Shown one piece after another: positions 47,423-58,893 of a stretch of DNA of 64,000 nt. A model generated the notes under the pieces. The model saw nothing but the letters and a program-made list of their open reading frames with translations. It was not told the DNA's origin and ran no database searches. Location: NCBI GenBank assembly GCA_022497155.1, contig MU385739.1:186001-250000 (forward strand), in the 5' to 3' direction. Positions within the stretch are counted from its first letter, which is position 1, and each line of letters starts with the position of its first letter. This stretch comes from Whalleya microplaca. Lineage: Eukaryota > Ascomycota > Sordariomycetes > Xylariales > Xylariaceae. Both the position numbers and the translations under genes were made by a program.

Positions 47423-49163
47423 ATGAGCTCAAGGTCAACAGCGATGATAGACAACTTGAAGGAGGTCGTATCACTCGGCAATGCCCTCCTCCTTTGCGGC
47501 CTTTGGATTGGGTACCGCGTGCTGGTTTCTCTGTATAATATATCCCCGTTACATCCTCTCTATCGCTTTCCTGGTCCTAAAATAGCCGCCATGAGCTATT
47601 TATATGAGGCATACTATGACTGGTGGTTATTAGGTAGATACGGTAATGAAATCCGACATATGCATGAGAAGTATGGTGAGTAGGTATTTATTTTCATGGT
47701 ATTTTGACTTAGTTGGGGAACAGTTTAAACGGGTCTAACTAATCAAGGGAATAGGGCCTATTGTTAGAATAAACCCGGACGAGCTTCACTGCAACGATCC
47801 TCATTTCACCGATGAGATATATTCCATTGGAAACCGTATTCGGGACAAGTGGCAACATCAACTGAACACTGGCACCGCTGGTCCTGTAGCAGTCAGCGGG
47901 TTTGCCACCATCCCCCACGAGCTGCACCGCAGCCGAAAGAATGCTTTAAACAGATATTTCTCGCGTCAGCAAATGCTTAAACTCGAGAGCGAGGTACATG
48001 ATTTCACTCAGCGTACCATAGACAAAATGCTGTGTTTTGCGGACAAGGGACCATTCGACGTGAAGGAGGCATTCAACTGCTTCACCGCAGATATTATATC
48101 GCAGTACGCCTTTGGTGAACCTATGGGGTTCATCGACCAGGAGGGCTGGGAGCCTAACTTTGCAACCTGGACAAAATCCTTTTTCAAAAGCGCATACATG
48201 TTGAGACACAATGCTCTTGCCAGGAAGCTCGCCCAGATTGCCCCTTTATTAGCCAACTACATGGGCGAGGATGTAGGAGCCGTTATGAGGCAAATGACTG
48301 TGATCATCCCTAATTATATCAAAGCGGCTCTTAATCATCCCGAAAATGGAAGGGTATTTGCAGACCTGATGGGATCAGACATACTACCGGAGGAGGAAAA
48401 GACGATGTACCGTCTTTCCGGAGAAGGATTCGCCTTGCTGACTGCCGGAACGGAGACCACAGCTGTAAGCCATATCCCTAGTGTTGATATTCATGCTGAC
48501 TAGCTGGATTTTAGGCAACTCTTGCTTGCATAACATATTACCTCCTCGCGCAGCCAAGTACATATGCCCGCCTGATGGAAGCTTTACAGGGAGTCGACTC
48601 TCTACAACTAAAGTGGACAGAGCTAGAGCGTCGCCCATATATGTGGGCAGTGATTCACGAAGCCCTGCGCCTGACACCTGGTGTGTCACATAGGTCGGCC
48701 AGAATTGCCAGGACGGAAGACTTATTTTACAGGAGCAAAGATGGAAAGATTCAATGGGTCATTCCGAGAGGCACTCCAATTGGTATGACTTCCGTGATGA
48801 ATCACAGCAACGAAGAGCTATTCCCAAACCCTGATCAATATATACCTGAACGTTGGATTCTCGACAACGGAGAGCCAAACTACGCCTTGGAAAAATGGAT
48901 GATTGCTTTTGGAAAAGGAACTCGATTGTGTGCTGGAATTCAGTACGTCTTCATCTTGGATGATTAGAGTTTACATACTGATGTCCGCCCCCTTTAGCCT
49001 TGCGTACTGCGAGCTGTTCCTTATGACAGCCGCTTTAGCATTGCGTGTCTTGCCAAAATCCCGGCTGCACGAAACTAAGATCGAAAATATCAGATATGAT
49101 CATGATCTCATTGTCGTCCAAACGATAAAAGGCTCTATAGCTGTCCGTATAATAATCTCGTAG
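47423..49163 (+). CDS. Cytochrome P450 monooxygenase
   Basis: Four exons (47423-47675, 47755-48464, 48515-48942, 48998-49163) give 518 residues. A hydrophobic N-terminal anchor (LGNALLLCGLWIGYRVLV) precedes the Pro-rich hinge LYRFPGPK, so the enzyme sits on the ER membrane. The I-helix motif AGTETTA is at residues 315-321, the E-x-x-R pair is Glu370/Arg373, PERW follows, and the heme loop FGKGTRLCAG has the ligand Cys460. The sequence style ([20 protein letters not shown] and SRKNALNRYFS) is that of fungal biosynthetic P450s such as trichodiene-oxygenase-like families, but the substrate cannot be assigned. The third intron falls just after the heme Cys. It is co-directional with the MFS exporter and convergent with the SAT4 gene 0.5 kb downstream. 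Confidence 0.93.
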
Positions 49164-49659
49164 TAGATTTTCATGGAAATTGTCTCGGATATTGAGTTCC
49201 ACTAAGATAACTTCTTGATTATACGAAGCCATTATCGCTAGCTTGGATTTTATAAGATACGTTTCAGACAAGACACTGTAATGGTGTCTCCTTAATTGAC
49301 CACTTTCGCCACATATGAAATTATTAATAATCTGATACAAAGCAGTCTGTTCAGCACTCATAGGTCTAACAGCAGCTTAGCCAATGTAGACTCTGGACTG
49401 TCCTCAACAATACAAGAAAGACGTGATATGCAAGCCATCCAATACTTCAAATCGTATCTGGGATAGTAAAGGTTAGATCGGGGTGGAGCTGTGTGCACGT
49501 ACGAAGTCACCATTAGAGTAGTTGTTAAGGTAGGTTTGGCGATGAGGCTAGGTTACCTGGGTATTCGACATTGAGGCACCCATAATTCGTGTTATTGTAT
49601 CTTGTCACATGATGTTTCATAGTTATCATTTAGTACGTAGCAACTCAGGTCCTTATGAT
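49164..49659. other. Convergent intergenic region
   Basis: This stretch of about 500 bp holds the 3' ends of two convergent genes, the P450 and the SAT4-family gene. No gene or repeat is supported. Confidence 0.6.
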
Positions 49660-51253
49660 TCATATTGCTATTGGCTGTATCTCCTTAGCCTCTTTCAACT
49701 CGCTCGATGACCTCGAAATATACTTCTCATTGCCTCCCGTCTCGGTTTCGCCATCATAATTTACACGGAAGTCTGTAGTCCTCATTATACCATTATAAGT
49801 CATTATCTCTTCCTCGCTTCCACTTGGACTGATACTTCGAATCTCCGTATGCTGGGCTTTGGATGATCGAGACATGCCCTTGAGGGCAATCCCGCTATTG
49901 TGCCCATGGGAAAGGTTATCGGTATCATTGCGATAGTGGACATTAATACGGGATTGTAAGTCATAGCCTGGGTTGCTGCCATACTTGCGGGCACCACTGC
50001 TATATTGTGCACCGCTCGACCCGCCGAACCATTTTGGGAACCACCGTCGCATTAGGGGTCGTAGGGCTGGCCCAGTCGCTGATATGATAGCCAGATTGAT
50101 TTCGACAACATTTAAAGTAACACTGATATCGTAATATGTGTCGGCGTTCGGGTCCGGTTTGACGTAGAAAACCTTGTAAACGGAGACTAGGCGAACTATG
50201 GAAATGATTGTGACCCTTCGGTGACTCACGTCAGTCTAAAAGAACTCATAGCACTAAGGTACACACGTTTCAGAAAAATATGTATACTTACGAGAGTCCA
50301 ATCAGGAATATACCAATTACAGCAAGCTTTGTCGGTGTCTTCATATTCAAACCAAGGAAAATCCAGAAGGGAATAGCAAGCACCAGAATGTCGGTAAGGA
50401 TTGTCAAGCAAGATATCGTCACTTCAACATCCCGAGTCAGCATTTTCTCTGGCTGAACTGTTCGGCAGATCACTGATGGTCGGAATCTTCTGTTTTCCTG
50501 ATTACATTCAAAGGAAGATCCCCAAAAACAAGATAAAAAGGAGTAAATAACAGTAAATACTACTCACAATGGAAGGCGTTGTCAACACATACAGCGTCGA
50601 CCTTTGCCTTGATATCCCAGTTGGCATGTATAGGCAGGCATTGTAGCAAAGCCACTAAGAAGATACCAATTGCTTGTAAGGCGTTGAAGGTATTAAGACT
50701 ATAGATAGCCCAACGAACGCCGGTCTTGTGGCCGCCAAGTCGTAAGAGAAACAATAGGACAGAAGCTTTAACAAGAGCAAGTACGGGATTGTAAAAGAGT
50801 TGTGCCAGGTAGAACCACCACAGTCCCGGAGATGGGTCAAAAGCTGGTACATCGACGGTATGCCAACCCCAGTAGTGAAGCTTGATGTCTACAGCCATAG
50901 TATCGTCAACCTTGAGGTTTATCTCAAACCCAAGCAAGTATCACGACTTACACATATAAAAGGGGCCACACATTAATACGGAACACAGTAATGCGGCAAG
51001 AATCAGATAATCGTCTACAGTCATGGCCGGTGTTAGCAACCCTTCAATGTAGATTCCACCGGATATGAATACAAGTACACGTACCAAGTCCCACTTGCCT
51101 TAATGTAATTCTCAGGTAGAATCTGAGACTCACAACTAGCAGAGCAAGTGTCGGAAAGAAAAAGTTAATGAATAGAGCTACCGCTTGGAGCGGTGGCGTT
51201 GGAATTTTCGTAACGTCTTCATGTTGTGGTCGTCTTGTTGCGAATAAGTTCAT
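49660..51253 (-). CDS. Rhodopsin_N/SAT4-family seven-helix membrane protein
   Basis: Five exons (51253-51085, 51014-50952, 50888-50568, 50421-50292, 50215-49660) give 412 residues. Diagnostic features of the fungal SAT4/PTH11-related family are present: the GLDDYLILAALLC segment after helix 2, the short loop W-x-T-V-D-V-P-A-F-D-P, a helix with FYNPVLALVKASVLLFLLRL, and ILTDILVLAIPFWIFLGLNMK followed by VTIISIVRLVSV. A cytosolic tail of about 140 polar residues ends the protein. The family is often found in secondary-metabolite clusters; its biochemical role is unsettled. The third intron (50567-50422, 146 nt) is longer than most in this block and contains an open stretch in one frame, but only full removal gives the family sequence FHLTISCLTILTDILVLAIP. 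The last acceptor (AAG) was chosen because it restores the expected VTIISIVRL junction. Confidence 0.83.
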
Positions 51254-53804
51254 CTTAATGTCACGCAAACCGCTGGTTCAGACGTGATTCAGCAGACTGT
51301 TTGGCGCGCATTCACTGGGGTATTAGCCAAGAATCGGTAAGGGGTGATAGGTTGTCTCCGTATTCTTGTAGTATCGATAATGTTTAAAACTTGATGGGGC
51401 GAAACGCTTTTATTGGTGGTTGACACCGAGGGAATCGGATCAACCAAATCATCAATAGGGGGGATCTTGGATAGAGATGATAGTCGGTAGCTCCAATCTC
51501 AGGCTTGGGCAGTCCAAAATGTCGCTTTGGCAGATCAGACCTCCTATGTCTGTCGATATGCTCTGTGTCAACATCTAGACCCCGAAAGACACTTGGGACA
51601 AAAATGCAAGAGGGGACTAAAATACGCGCTAGGGAGACGTCTATGGAAGTAGGCGAGATCTTTGACACTCTATACCATATCTAGTTATGTCTGTGCGAGA
51701 TGTTAGCTGCGAATGGCTGAAGCTCCTTTAGGAATATACTCCACCATTTCCAAAGCTTGTCAGTACGCAAGGGTGACGTGAAGCATACAGTCTAGCCAGT
51801 CAACAACTAGTTTGTTATTAAGAAGTCCCCAGGCCTCCCGCATGCTTCACCTTGTCAAAGGATACTGAGACCTTCGAGACATCATCAATACCGAATTACC
51901 GAAAAGAAGCTAATAACAGTGGCGATGCACAGTCTCATACACCTTATTCATGAAACTGTCCCTCAGGCTGTCATGTTTTCCATTTCAACAAGAACCATAG
52001 TCCAAGCAACGGCATCATGGAAAGCCAACTTAGAATCGCCGATGGTCTAGGTCTCTTCGTCGTAGACCTAGCGATCTTTGCTCATCAGAGTGTTCGGGTC
52101 TGCTCCGACCTCCTGGAGGTGCCAAGAATTCGGCGAATCCTTCGTACTTAATATGCATTAAGCAATCATTCATGGACTAGGTAATATGACAAAAAGCATC
52201 CGGATATTAAGGAAAAGGGCCTTTTGTAGCCAAGGGCCTCAGTCTTCAACAACATCTCTACGCGATATTACCAGTTGTCGGATGTCTTGCCCTATTAGGT
52301 TGAATAAACATACTATGTTATAAGGAAACAAGGAAGATGCCCTCTAGGCAAAATTCGATATAAAGATCTCAATACCACAGATCTAAGATCGCCGTCGATG
52401 ATTGACACCAGTTTTTTGTGTTGTGGTCAATCTGTGCGCAATGCGCAGTGCTCCAGCAAATCGAATTTTGGAATGGACCCTGTTCCATGGAAGGATCATC
52501 GATACAGGACCGATAACCCCAATCTCTTCACGGCAACCCAGGAAATACCCATGCAGTCATGTTGGTCCCTGATGTCGATGGGGCTTAGCAGAGATCCCGG
52601 CCACTTGGCGTGAGCGGGCCCCATGGGGTCGGAAGCCACTCGGGAGCAAGCCGCCGACAACGCAATCGCTGAACCTGACCAAAACAAGCAAGCTTCGGAC
52701 TGTCGTATATCAAATCGGAAGGACCTTGACAGATTCAATCAGACCCTTGGGAGACATACGGTTCAGCCAACGCAGACCTCTCCAAGAGTATATTTTGTCA
52801 TCCTGCACTACGAAATGATCGCTCCACAGGAGAAATCAACTTATATAGCCTGATGCAAGGTTGAGTCTTTATACTGCAAGTACACGAAGGTTCGGATTAG
52901 ACACAAGACGCATCTGCAAAATACCTAAGATCTTGCAGAATAATGAGTAATATTCTCGGTGATACCGACTACGATATAGAATAGTGAAATAAGTGCTATG
53001 TTACTAATTAATCAATCATTAACCAAACGATCATCATCGAAAAGAATAGCAGTATGCCTAAGAAGTGGCATAATTTTATTATCACTAGGATTATAGCAGA
53101 TATACAACTTTTAGCCCGAACCTCCGCAATCCTTTTTGGCAAGTAACATGATCCTAGCGTCGTCTGATTTTATGCATCCTTGTCGGGTGTTTTGTTCTCG
53201 AACACTTCTTGGGGGATTCTCCTATCAAAGATTCAGAAAAGCGGCGTTCTGCTTGCCAGGTTTTAAATGCATACGCAGTAGCAACATGTTTAGACCATAT
53301 TTATGATGAACGCCCTCCCGGGATCCAGAGGCCTATACACGTGATGGGCCAGGTTCGCAGTTGGTTACTGATGTATCCGAACTCTTCGTCCAACCCATGA
53401 ACTCCCATCTGCCAAATTTCTCTATTTTCGCTGCTCCGACGGAAGAATTTCCTAACTCGATAACTCTAGGCCAACCTGCATAGTTTTTACTAGGAGTGCT
53501 TATTACAGATTCATTGGCACTCCCGCTAGTACCTACTTCGCTTCTCATATTTAGGAACCGATGCACATGGGTTGAGGGTATTGTCTTACGACACTGTGCG
53601 GTAAAGGATGAGACTTTTACTGAAATATTATTCATGATGCCTTCGTCTATTTGAAAAGGGGCAAGACCTCTTGAATGAATAGATATTTATCTAGACAGTC
53701 GGATCTTGAGGCGCTTCGTTGGCCTGTTGTTTGTTCCCTGTTCTCCGCCATCTTGGCAGGTCCCTCATTTCTTGTCAATATCCCGAGGAATTGTGTTCGG
53801 AATC
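51254..53804. other. Gene-free 2.55-kb divergent region
   Basis: This lies between the divergent SAT4-family and FAD-oxidase genes and contains both promoters. Open frames of up to 100 codons are present on both strands but none shows family features. Confidence 0.6.
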
Positions 53805-55916
53805 ATGGCCACCGCGGGCCGAGCTCTACTCTTCGCGAGCGCACTTTCGCTTATCAATCTGGTGTATACACAGACTATCATTAAGGCTGGTCAAGTCGTC
53901 AGTATGCATATGACTTTTACTCCTGTAAACCAGTTCCGTATTAACATGCTTCAGATGTTAACGAGGCCAATGTTGCTCCAGCTGCTGAGGTCGTTGGCGA
54001 AGAGCTCCAGCTCACTGAAGATGCCTTGGCCAACCTAACCAATTTGAAACTTAGCAATATCTCACTGTTCCAATTTCCCGAGAATCTCGAGTCGTCCTCA
54101 AACAATAAACGATCTTTCTTTACGAGCTGCAAGACTTATCCTACTGACTTACTCTGGCCCTCTGATTTGATTTGGGACGTCTTCAACCTACTGACCGGCG
54201 GTGCCCTCATCAAGACTGTTCCCATTGGTGCCGTTTGCTTCACAAACAACGAGCACTATGACAAAGCTAAGTGCGAAAACATTTTGGAGCACTGGACCGA
54301 ATCAGCAACACAGTAAGTCCATTAAAGTCTATTGCATACAAGCTACATTGTATCCCTCCATTATCTTCTATTAACGCTTATAAGACGGCTAATATAAACC
54401 TGCAAGTGCCCGGGACCCCACATCGGTTATGTCGCCTCTGTATCAAGGCAAGACTTGCATGCCCCAAAACGGTGAGACAGGTAGTATTTGCGAGCTTGGT
54501 GGTTTCCCGTCCTATGCAGTGAATATCTCGACCGTCGCGCAAGTGCAACTGGCGGTAAACTTTGCGCGGAACTTGAATCTCCGCCTTGTCGTCCACAATA
54601 CGGGCCATGACTTCCTCGGAAAGAACACTGGTGCCGGAGCACTTTCTATCTGGACACATAACCTCAAGAAGATCGAGTATATCGAGACCTACTCAGGCTC
54701 GTCCTTATACTCCGGACCAGCTTTCAAACTTGGAGCCGGTGTCCAGGTAGGAGAAATTTACGCCGCGGCGCAGAAATACGATGTTACAGCTGTCGGTGGA
54801 GAGTGTAAGGGCGTTGGGGTCACGGGTGGGTTTATCGCCGGCGGTGGACACTCGCCGTTGACCTCTAAATTCGGCCTGGGTGCAGATCAAGTCTTAAGCG
54901 TTGATGTCGTCCTTCCGAACGGTCGCTTCGTTACTGCTGACGAGAATAACAACAGCGACCTCTTCTGGGCGATTCGTGGTGGCGGTGGTTCCACTTGGGG
55001 TGTCGTTACTAGCATGACTGTAAAGGTGTATCCGAAGATGAATTTCTCCGGTATGACATTCGCTATCACGACTGGAAATGACTCACTTGCCAACGTCACG
55101 ACTGAGTCCTTTTGGTCTGCACTGGAGTTCTATTGGCGCAAGTTTCCCGAATACCCAAAACTAGGAAACTACGGATATTCAAGTATCTATGCACGCTTCG
55201 ATGGCGTCCCAGGCTATACCTGGACTTTCCACCCGTGGCTTGCTCCTGGAATGGCTCTTGCCGACTTCAAGGTGCTGATCGCGCCGCTACTAGAAGAGTG
55301 GAAAGCGGTCGGGTTTGACATTGAGCCAGTGTATTTTGAGCACGATAATTTCTACGACACATGGACTTCACACTTCCCGACCGAGACCGTCGCCAACTCG
55401 AACCTGCGGACCGCTTCACGCATCTTGCCAACGAAGAACTGGGAGGACGAGACAATTCTGAATGAGACCATCAAGACGATCCGAAGTGTTATCGAGGATG
55501 GATCGGCACTTATACAGTACAACATGCACGGCGGGGCCCCTGAAGGTGTCGACAACGCGGTAAACACGGCCTGGAGAGAGTCGGCTTTGTTCGCTATCGT
55601 CGGCGCCCAGTGGCTCGATACCAGCACGCCCGAGGAGATCAAGACCCTCAGCACTAAGGTCACGAACGACTACATGCAGAGGTTACGTGATGTGACGCCT
55701 GGTGCCGGCAGCTACGGTAATGAAGGCGACGTCATGGAACCCAACTTTGGTCAGGCTTTCTTCGGCTCTAACTACGACAGGCTATTGCAGATCAAGGCTG
55801 ATGTAGACCCCTATGATCTTTTCTGGGCCCCAACCGCTGTCGGAAGTGAGAATTGGTATATCACCCGCCAGGAAGACTGGCTAGTCACCCAAACTGGCCG
55901 TCTGTGTCGAAAATAA
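53805..55916 (+). CDS. Secreted berberine-bridge-type FAD oxidase
   Basis: Three exons (53805-53901, 53955-54312, 54407-55916) give 654 residues. The start MATAGRALLFASALSLINLVYTQ is a signal peptide. The FAD-binding PCMH domain starts at GGFPSYAVNISTVAQVQ (about residue 183). It carries NTGHDF, whose His is the usual covalent flavin ligand, and GGECKGVGVTGGF, whose Cys is the second ligand of bicovalent flavoproteins. The C-terminal BBE segment contains NFGQAFFGSNYDRLLQIKADVDPYDLFW. Enzymes of this family oxidise alcohols, sugars or alkaloid-like metabolites with O2 and often act in late cluster steps. A long N-terminal extension (residues 25-150, with SCKTYPTD) is typical of the fungal subgroup. 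The second intron (94 nt) uses an AAG acceptor. Substrate unknown. Confidence 0.9.
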
Positions 55917-57478
55917 GGAATAATGATATCTACAGTTTTATTTACCAACGTAAAAATGTCAATATAATGCTAATCATTAGTAAATCGATAGTACCCAGAA
56001 CGATTGAACAAATGAAGTTTCTGTGTTTGAATACTCCATGGCACTTTAGCGTCTCAGCCTGGAAATGCCCAAGATTTAACCCCTCTACATAGTTTCACCG
56101 AATTTATATTCAGTGGGCTATAACAAACAATATCGGTTATGCTGAACAACTGTGCCTGTTGACTCACCAGGACGATATGTCACCAGCGTTCAGAACGCTA
56201 GACTTCGTGAAGCTGAACTGCCGTAGTATCATATCATACACACCCATTATGCTTCCACAAACGCCAACCTTGGGTCTCGCGTACGGGAGGCTCTCTCAGC
56301 CGGCAATCATGTTGAGAGCACGTATCACAGCAGGCATAAAACCCCCTAACACAAACTACAGAATATTAAATTAAATTCATTCACCCTCCCAGAGGCAAGA
56401 TATACTTGTTGATTGAGGATCATGTCAATGTTGGACAAAATTAAGGAGAACGTGGTGGCTTTCCCCCCTTTATATATACATATACAGGCGGTAGTCATAC
56501 GTAGACGAGAAACCCTATTAGCCCTATAGGGCATATCCTAACATGCCAAGGACTGGTACAATACGAGGCAATATAGTAACATTGTGTATGTGTAACAGGC
56601 CATGCGCCACTCTAGATAGATGAACATCAAGTCAATCCAGTCTCATTAACAATGCATCTCAACAATACTCCAGTATTCATTCTCTTTTAATGTGATATTT
56701 TCTGCCCTTGGAGAACGGTGGAGTCCCGTCCTAGACTAACTACGAGGCTGGAGACATGTGCGGCTAGGTTAGTTGTTCACTGGTCCAAATTGATACCACT
56801 TTGGGCTGCACACCCCTTCTTGTTAAAATATATCGTGCCGGTTCCAATCAAGACGTGCAATGCTACCTCGGACTGCGATTTTGATCCGTATCCGTCATCG
56901 TGTGTCATCAGGGAACCTGAAGCTCCAGAAGTGAACAACGAGAAAGGGGTCAATTAGATATCCCTTGCAGGTAATCTCTAGACGTGAACCCTGCGCCCCA
57001 CTACAGTGGTTTGTGTAACTCTGTTTCCTTTTAGTTGTATAGTTACACAGACGGAACGGTCTTGGCTTAACATAGAATAAGAGTCCCAAGCCTACGGTAT
57101 CAGTGTTGATTGGGTTGGTTTGGCCGATTTCAAGGCCAAAGGCTACGAACGACGATGGGTCTCCGCAGTCAGGCCGACAGGATATAGTCTCGGGTCTGGA
57201 AGCGCTTCTAGGACTATATCATCACGACAGACTTCAAAAGGTGCTTCTAGACCTTACGAATGGCGTTTTGGTGTCATGTGAATACGGCCAAGTAAATACG
57301 GCCCACAAGTCTCGTTGACCTATTGTATTAGACAACATGAAAGACTCCGGTGCTAAAGGAGGCCATTTGTTTATTTATACTCGAGTGTCTACCGATTAAT
57401 ACACAGCACGGCTGAATAGAAGTGTGCAGCGCTTTGTTAGGCAATTTTCTAGCCTCCCCCTATCTACCACCATATTCG
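55917..57478. other. Intergenic region without a supported gene
   Basis: These 1.56 kb show only short frames. No repeat or promoter element stands out. Confidence 0.6.
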
Positions 57479-58893
57479 ATGGCATCTTGCAAAGCTAATA
57501 AAGCTATCGAGGCTTCACCCACTCTTGAGAAGAATGTCCGTCCTGACCTTGCATTAGAGCTGCCTGAAGAGGTCGTGATAGTACATCATCCCTCTCAGGA
57601 TGGCGGGCTCAAAGCCTGGCTATTTCTGATTGGTGCTTCCATCGTGGAAATAACTGCGTGGAGTACGAGCTCCGTCAAATAACAGTCGTTAGTAAACGTC
57701 TCATCTAATTAAAATGACGCAGGTTTCCCCTACTGCTATGGAGTCTTTCGAGAATACTAATCTGAATAGCCTGGAGCCCTAGTCGTCTGCCTTGGTCCCT
57801 TGTACGGGCTTGGAGCTGGTCTTCTTTTTGCTCCCTCAATGCACTTCATGGGTGACTGGTTCGTCAAGCGCAAGAGCTTCGCCTATGGCATCATGTATGT
57901 AAGTCCTAGCACAGACTCAGATGATAATTCCTGACGACGAACTTCAGCTGTGGTGCCGGAGCTGCTGCCGGAGCCGGACTCCCTCCGGTATATACAGTTT
58001 GCCTGAATCAATACGGATATAAGTCAACCCTTTTTGGATGGGGCCTTGTGACCTTCACTGTGACGAGCCTGGGTCTTCTATTAGTGCATCCTCGCACGCC
58101 GCCCAAGAAGACGCCCAGCCCCACGCGCCACGACTTCGACTTCTTGCGTAAACCGCTGTTCTTGGTATTCCTGACAGCGACAGTGGTCCAGGCACTAGCT
58201 CATTATGGACCAAGTGTCTATTCGCCTTCCATCGGAGCCGATTTTGGCTTGACATACACCCAAGGAGCTCTGCTAGTCAGTTTGCTGAATCTAGCTCAGG
58301 CCGTCGGTCAGCCCTTACAGGGAATGCTTGCGTAAGTAATGAGGAGCATCAATAACCCATTATCTGCGTTGACTAGTTTGCATAGTGATACTCAGGCATC
58401 ATTCTATGTCCCTTTCGTTATTAGTACTTTAGGCGGTGGGCTTGAAAGTCTACTTATATGGCCATTTGCGTGTAAATTTTGGTCTCTCATTCTCTACTCG
58501 CTCGCCTTCGGCTCGACTGCAGGCGAGTATGCGGTGCTCCGGCCTCGATTCGCAGCGGCCGTTGTGTCTAACGATGAGACTGTGTCATCAACAGTATCTT
58601 CGGACAATGACGACGAGTCACAGGATGAGCACAAGGAAGTTCAGCAGAAGAACAAGTCCATGGTAATATTCGGCGTCTTTACGGCTGCACGCGGCATCGC
58701 AATCCTCACTTCTGGATTTGTTACTGTGGCGCTCGTGAATGAAGAATCGACCGACTTAAATGGATACGGCTTAGGTACAAAATGGCGAAGTCTGATCTTG
58801 TACACCGGTATTACCATGGCTACTGCGTCGCTCGGGGCTCTGGGCAAGTTCGTGCCGTGGGATTTGAAGATAGGGGTAAGATCGAATAGTTGA
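57479..58893 (+). pseudogene. Decayed monocarboxylate-type MFS transporter
   Basis: The N-terminus (57479-57662) has the MCT-family signature QDGGLKAWLFLIGASIVEITAW and splices to SFPYCYGVFREY. It then meets TAA at 57758-57760 and TAG at 57767-57769. Coding resumes at 57770 with PGALVVCLGPLYGLGAGLLFAPSMHFMGDWFVKRKSFAYGI. It continues through introns 57895-57946 and 58332-58385 to a C-terminal helix pair ending at 58893. Roughly 50 residues (helices 2-3) expected between YGVFREY and PGALVV are absent. The sequence at the break, TACTAATCTGAATAG, looks like the branch point and acceptor of a lost intron, so a deletion joined an exon to an intron tail. The region after LQGMLA is also shortened. 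An intact member would carry monocarboxylates or related compounds; this copy is unlikely to work. Confidence 0.75.

Noticed and set aside
33887..58893. A core synthase gene (PKS, NRPS or terpene cyclase) for the accessory block
   Set aside because: No frame in the window is long enough or has the needed motifs; its absence is reported rather than assumed to be hidden.
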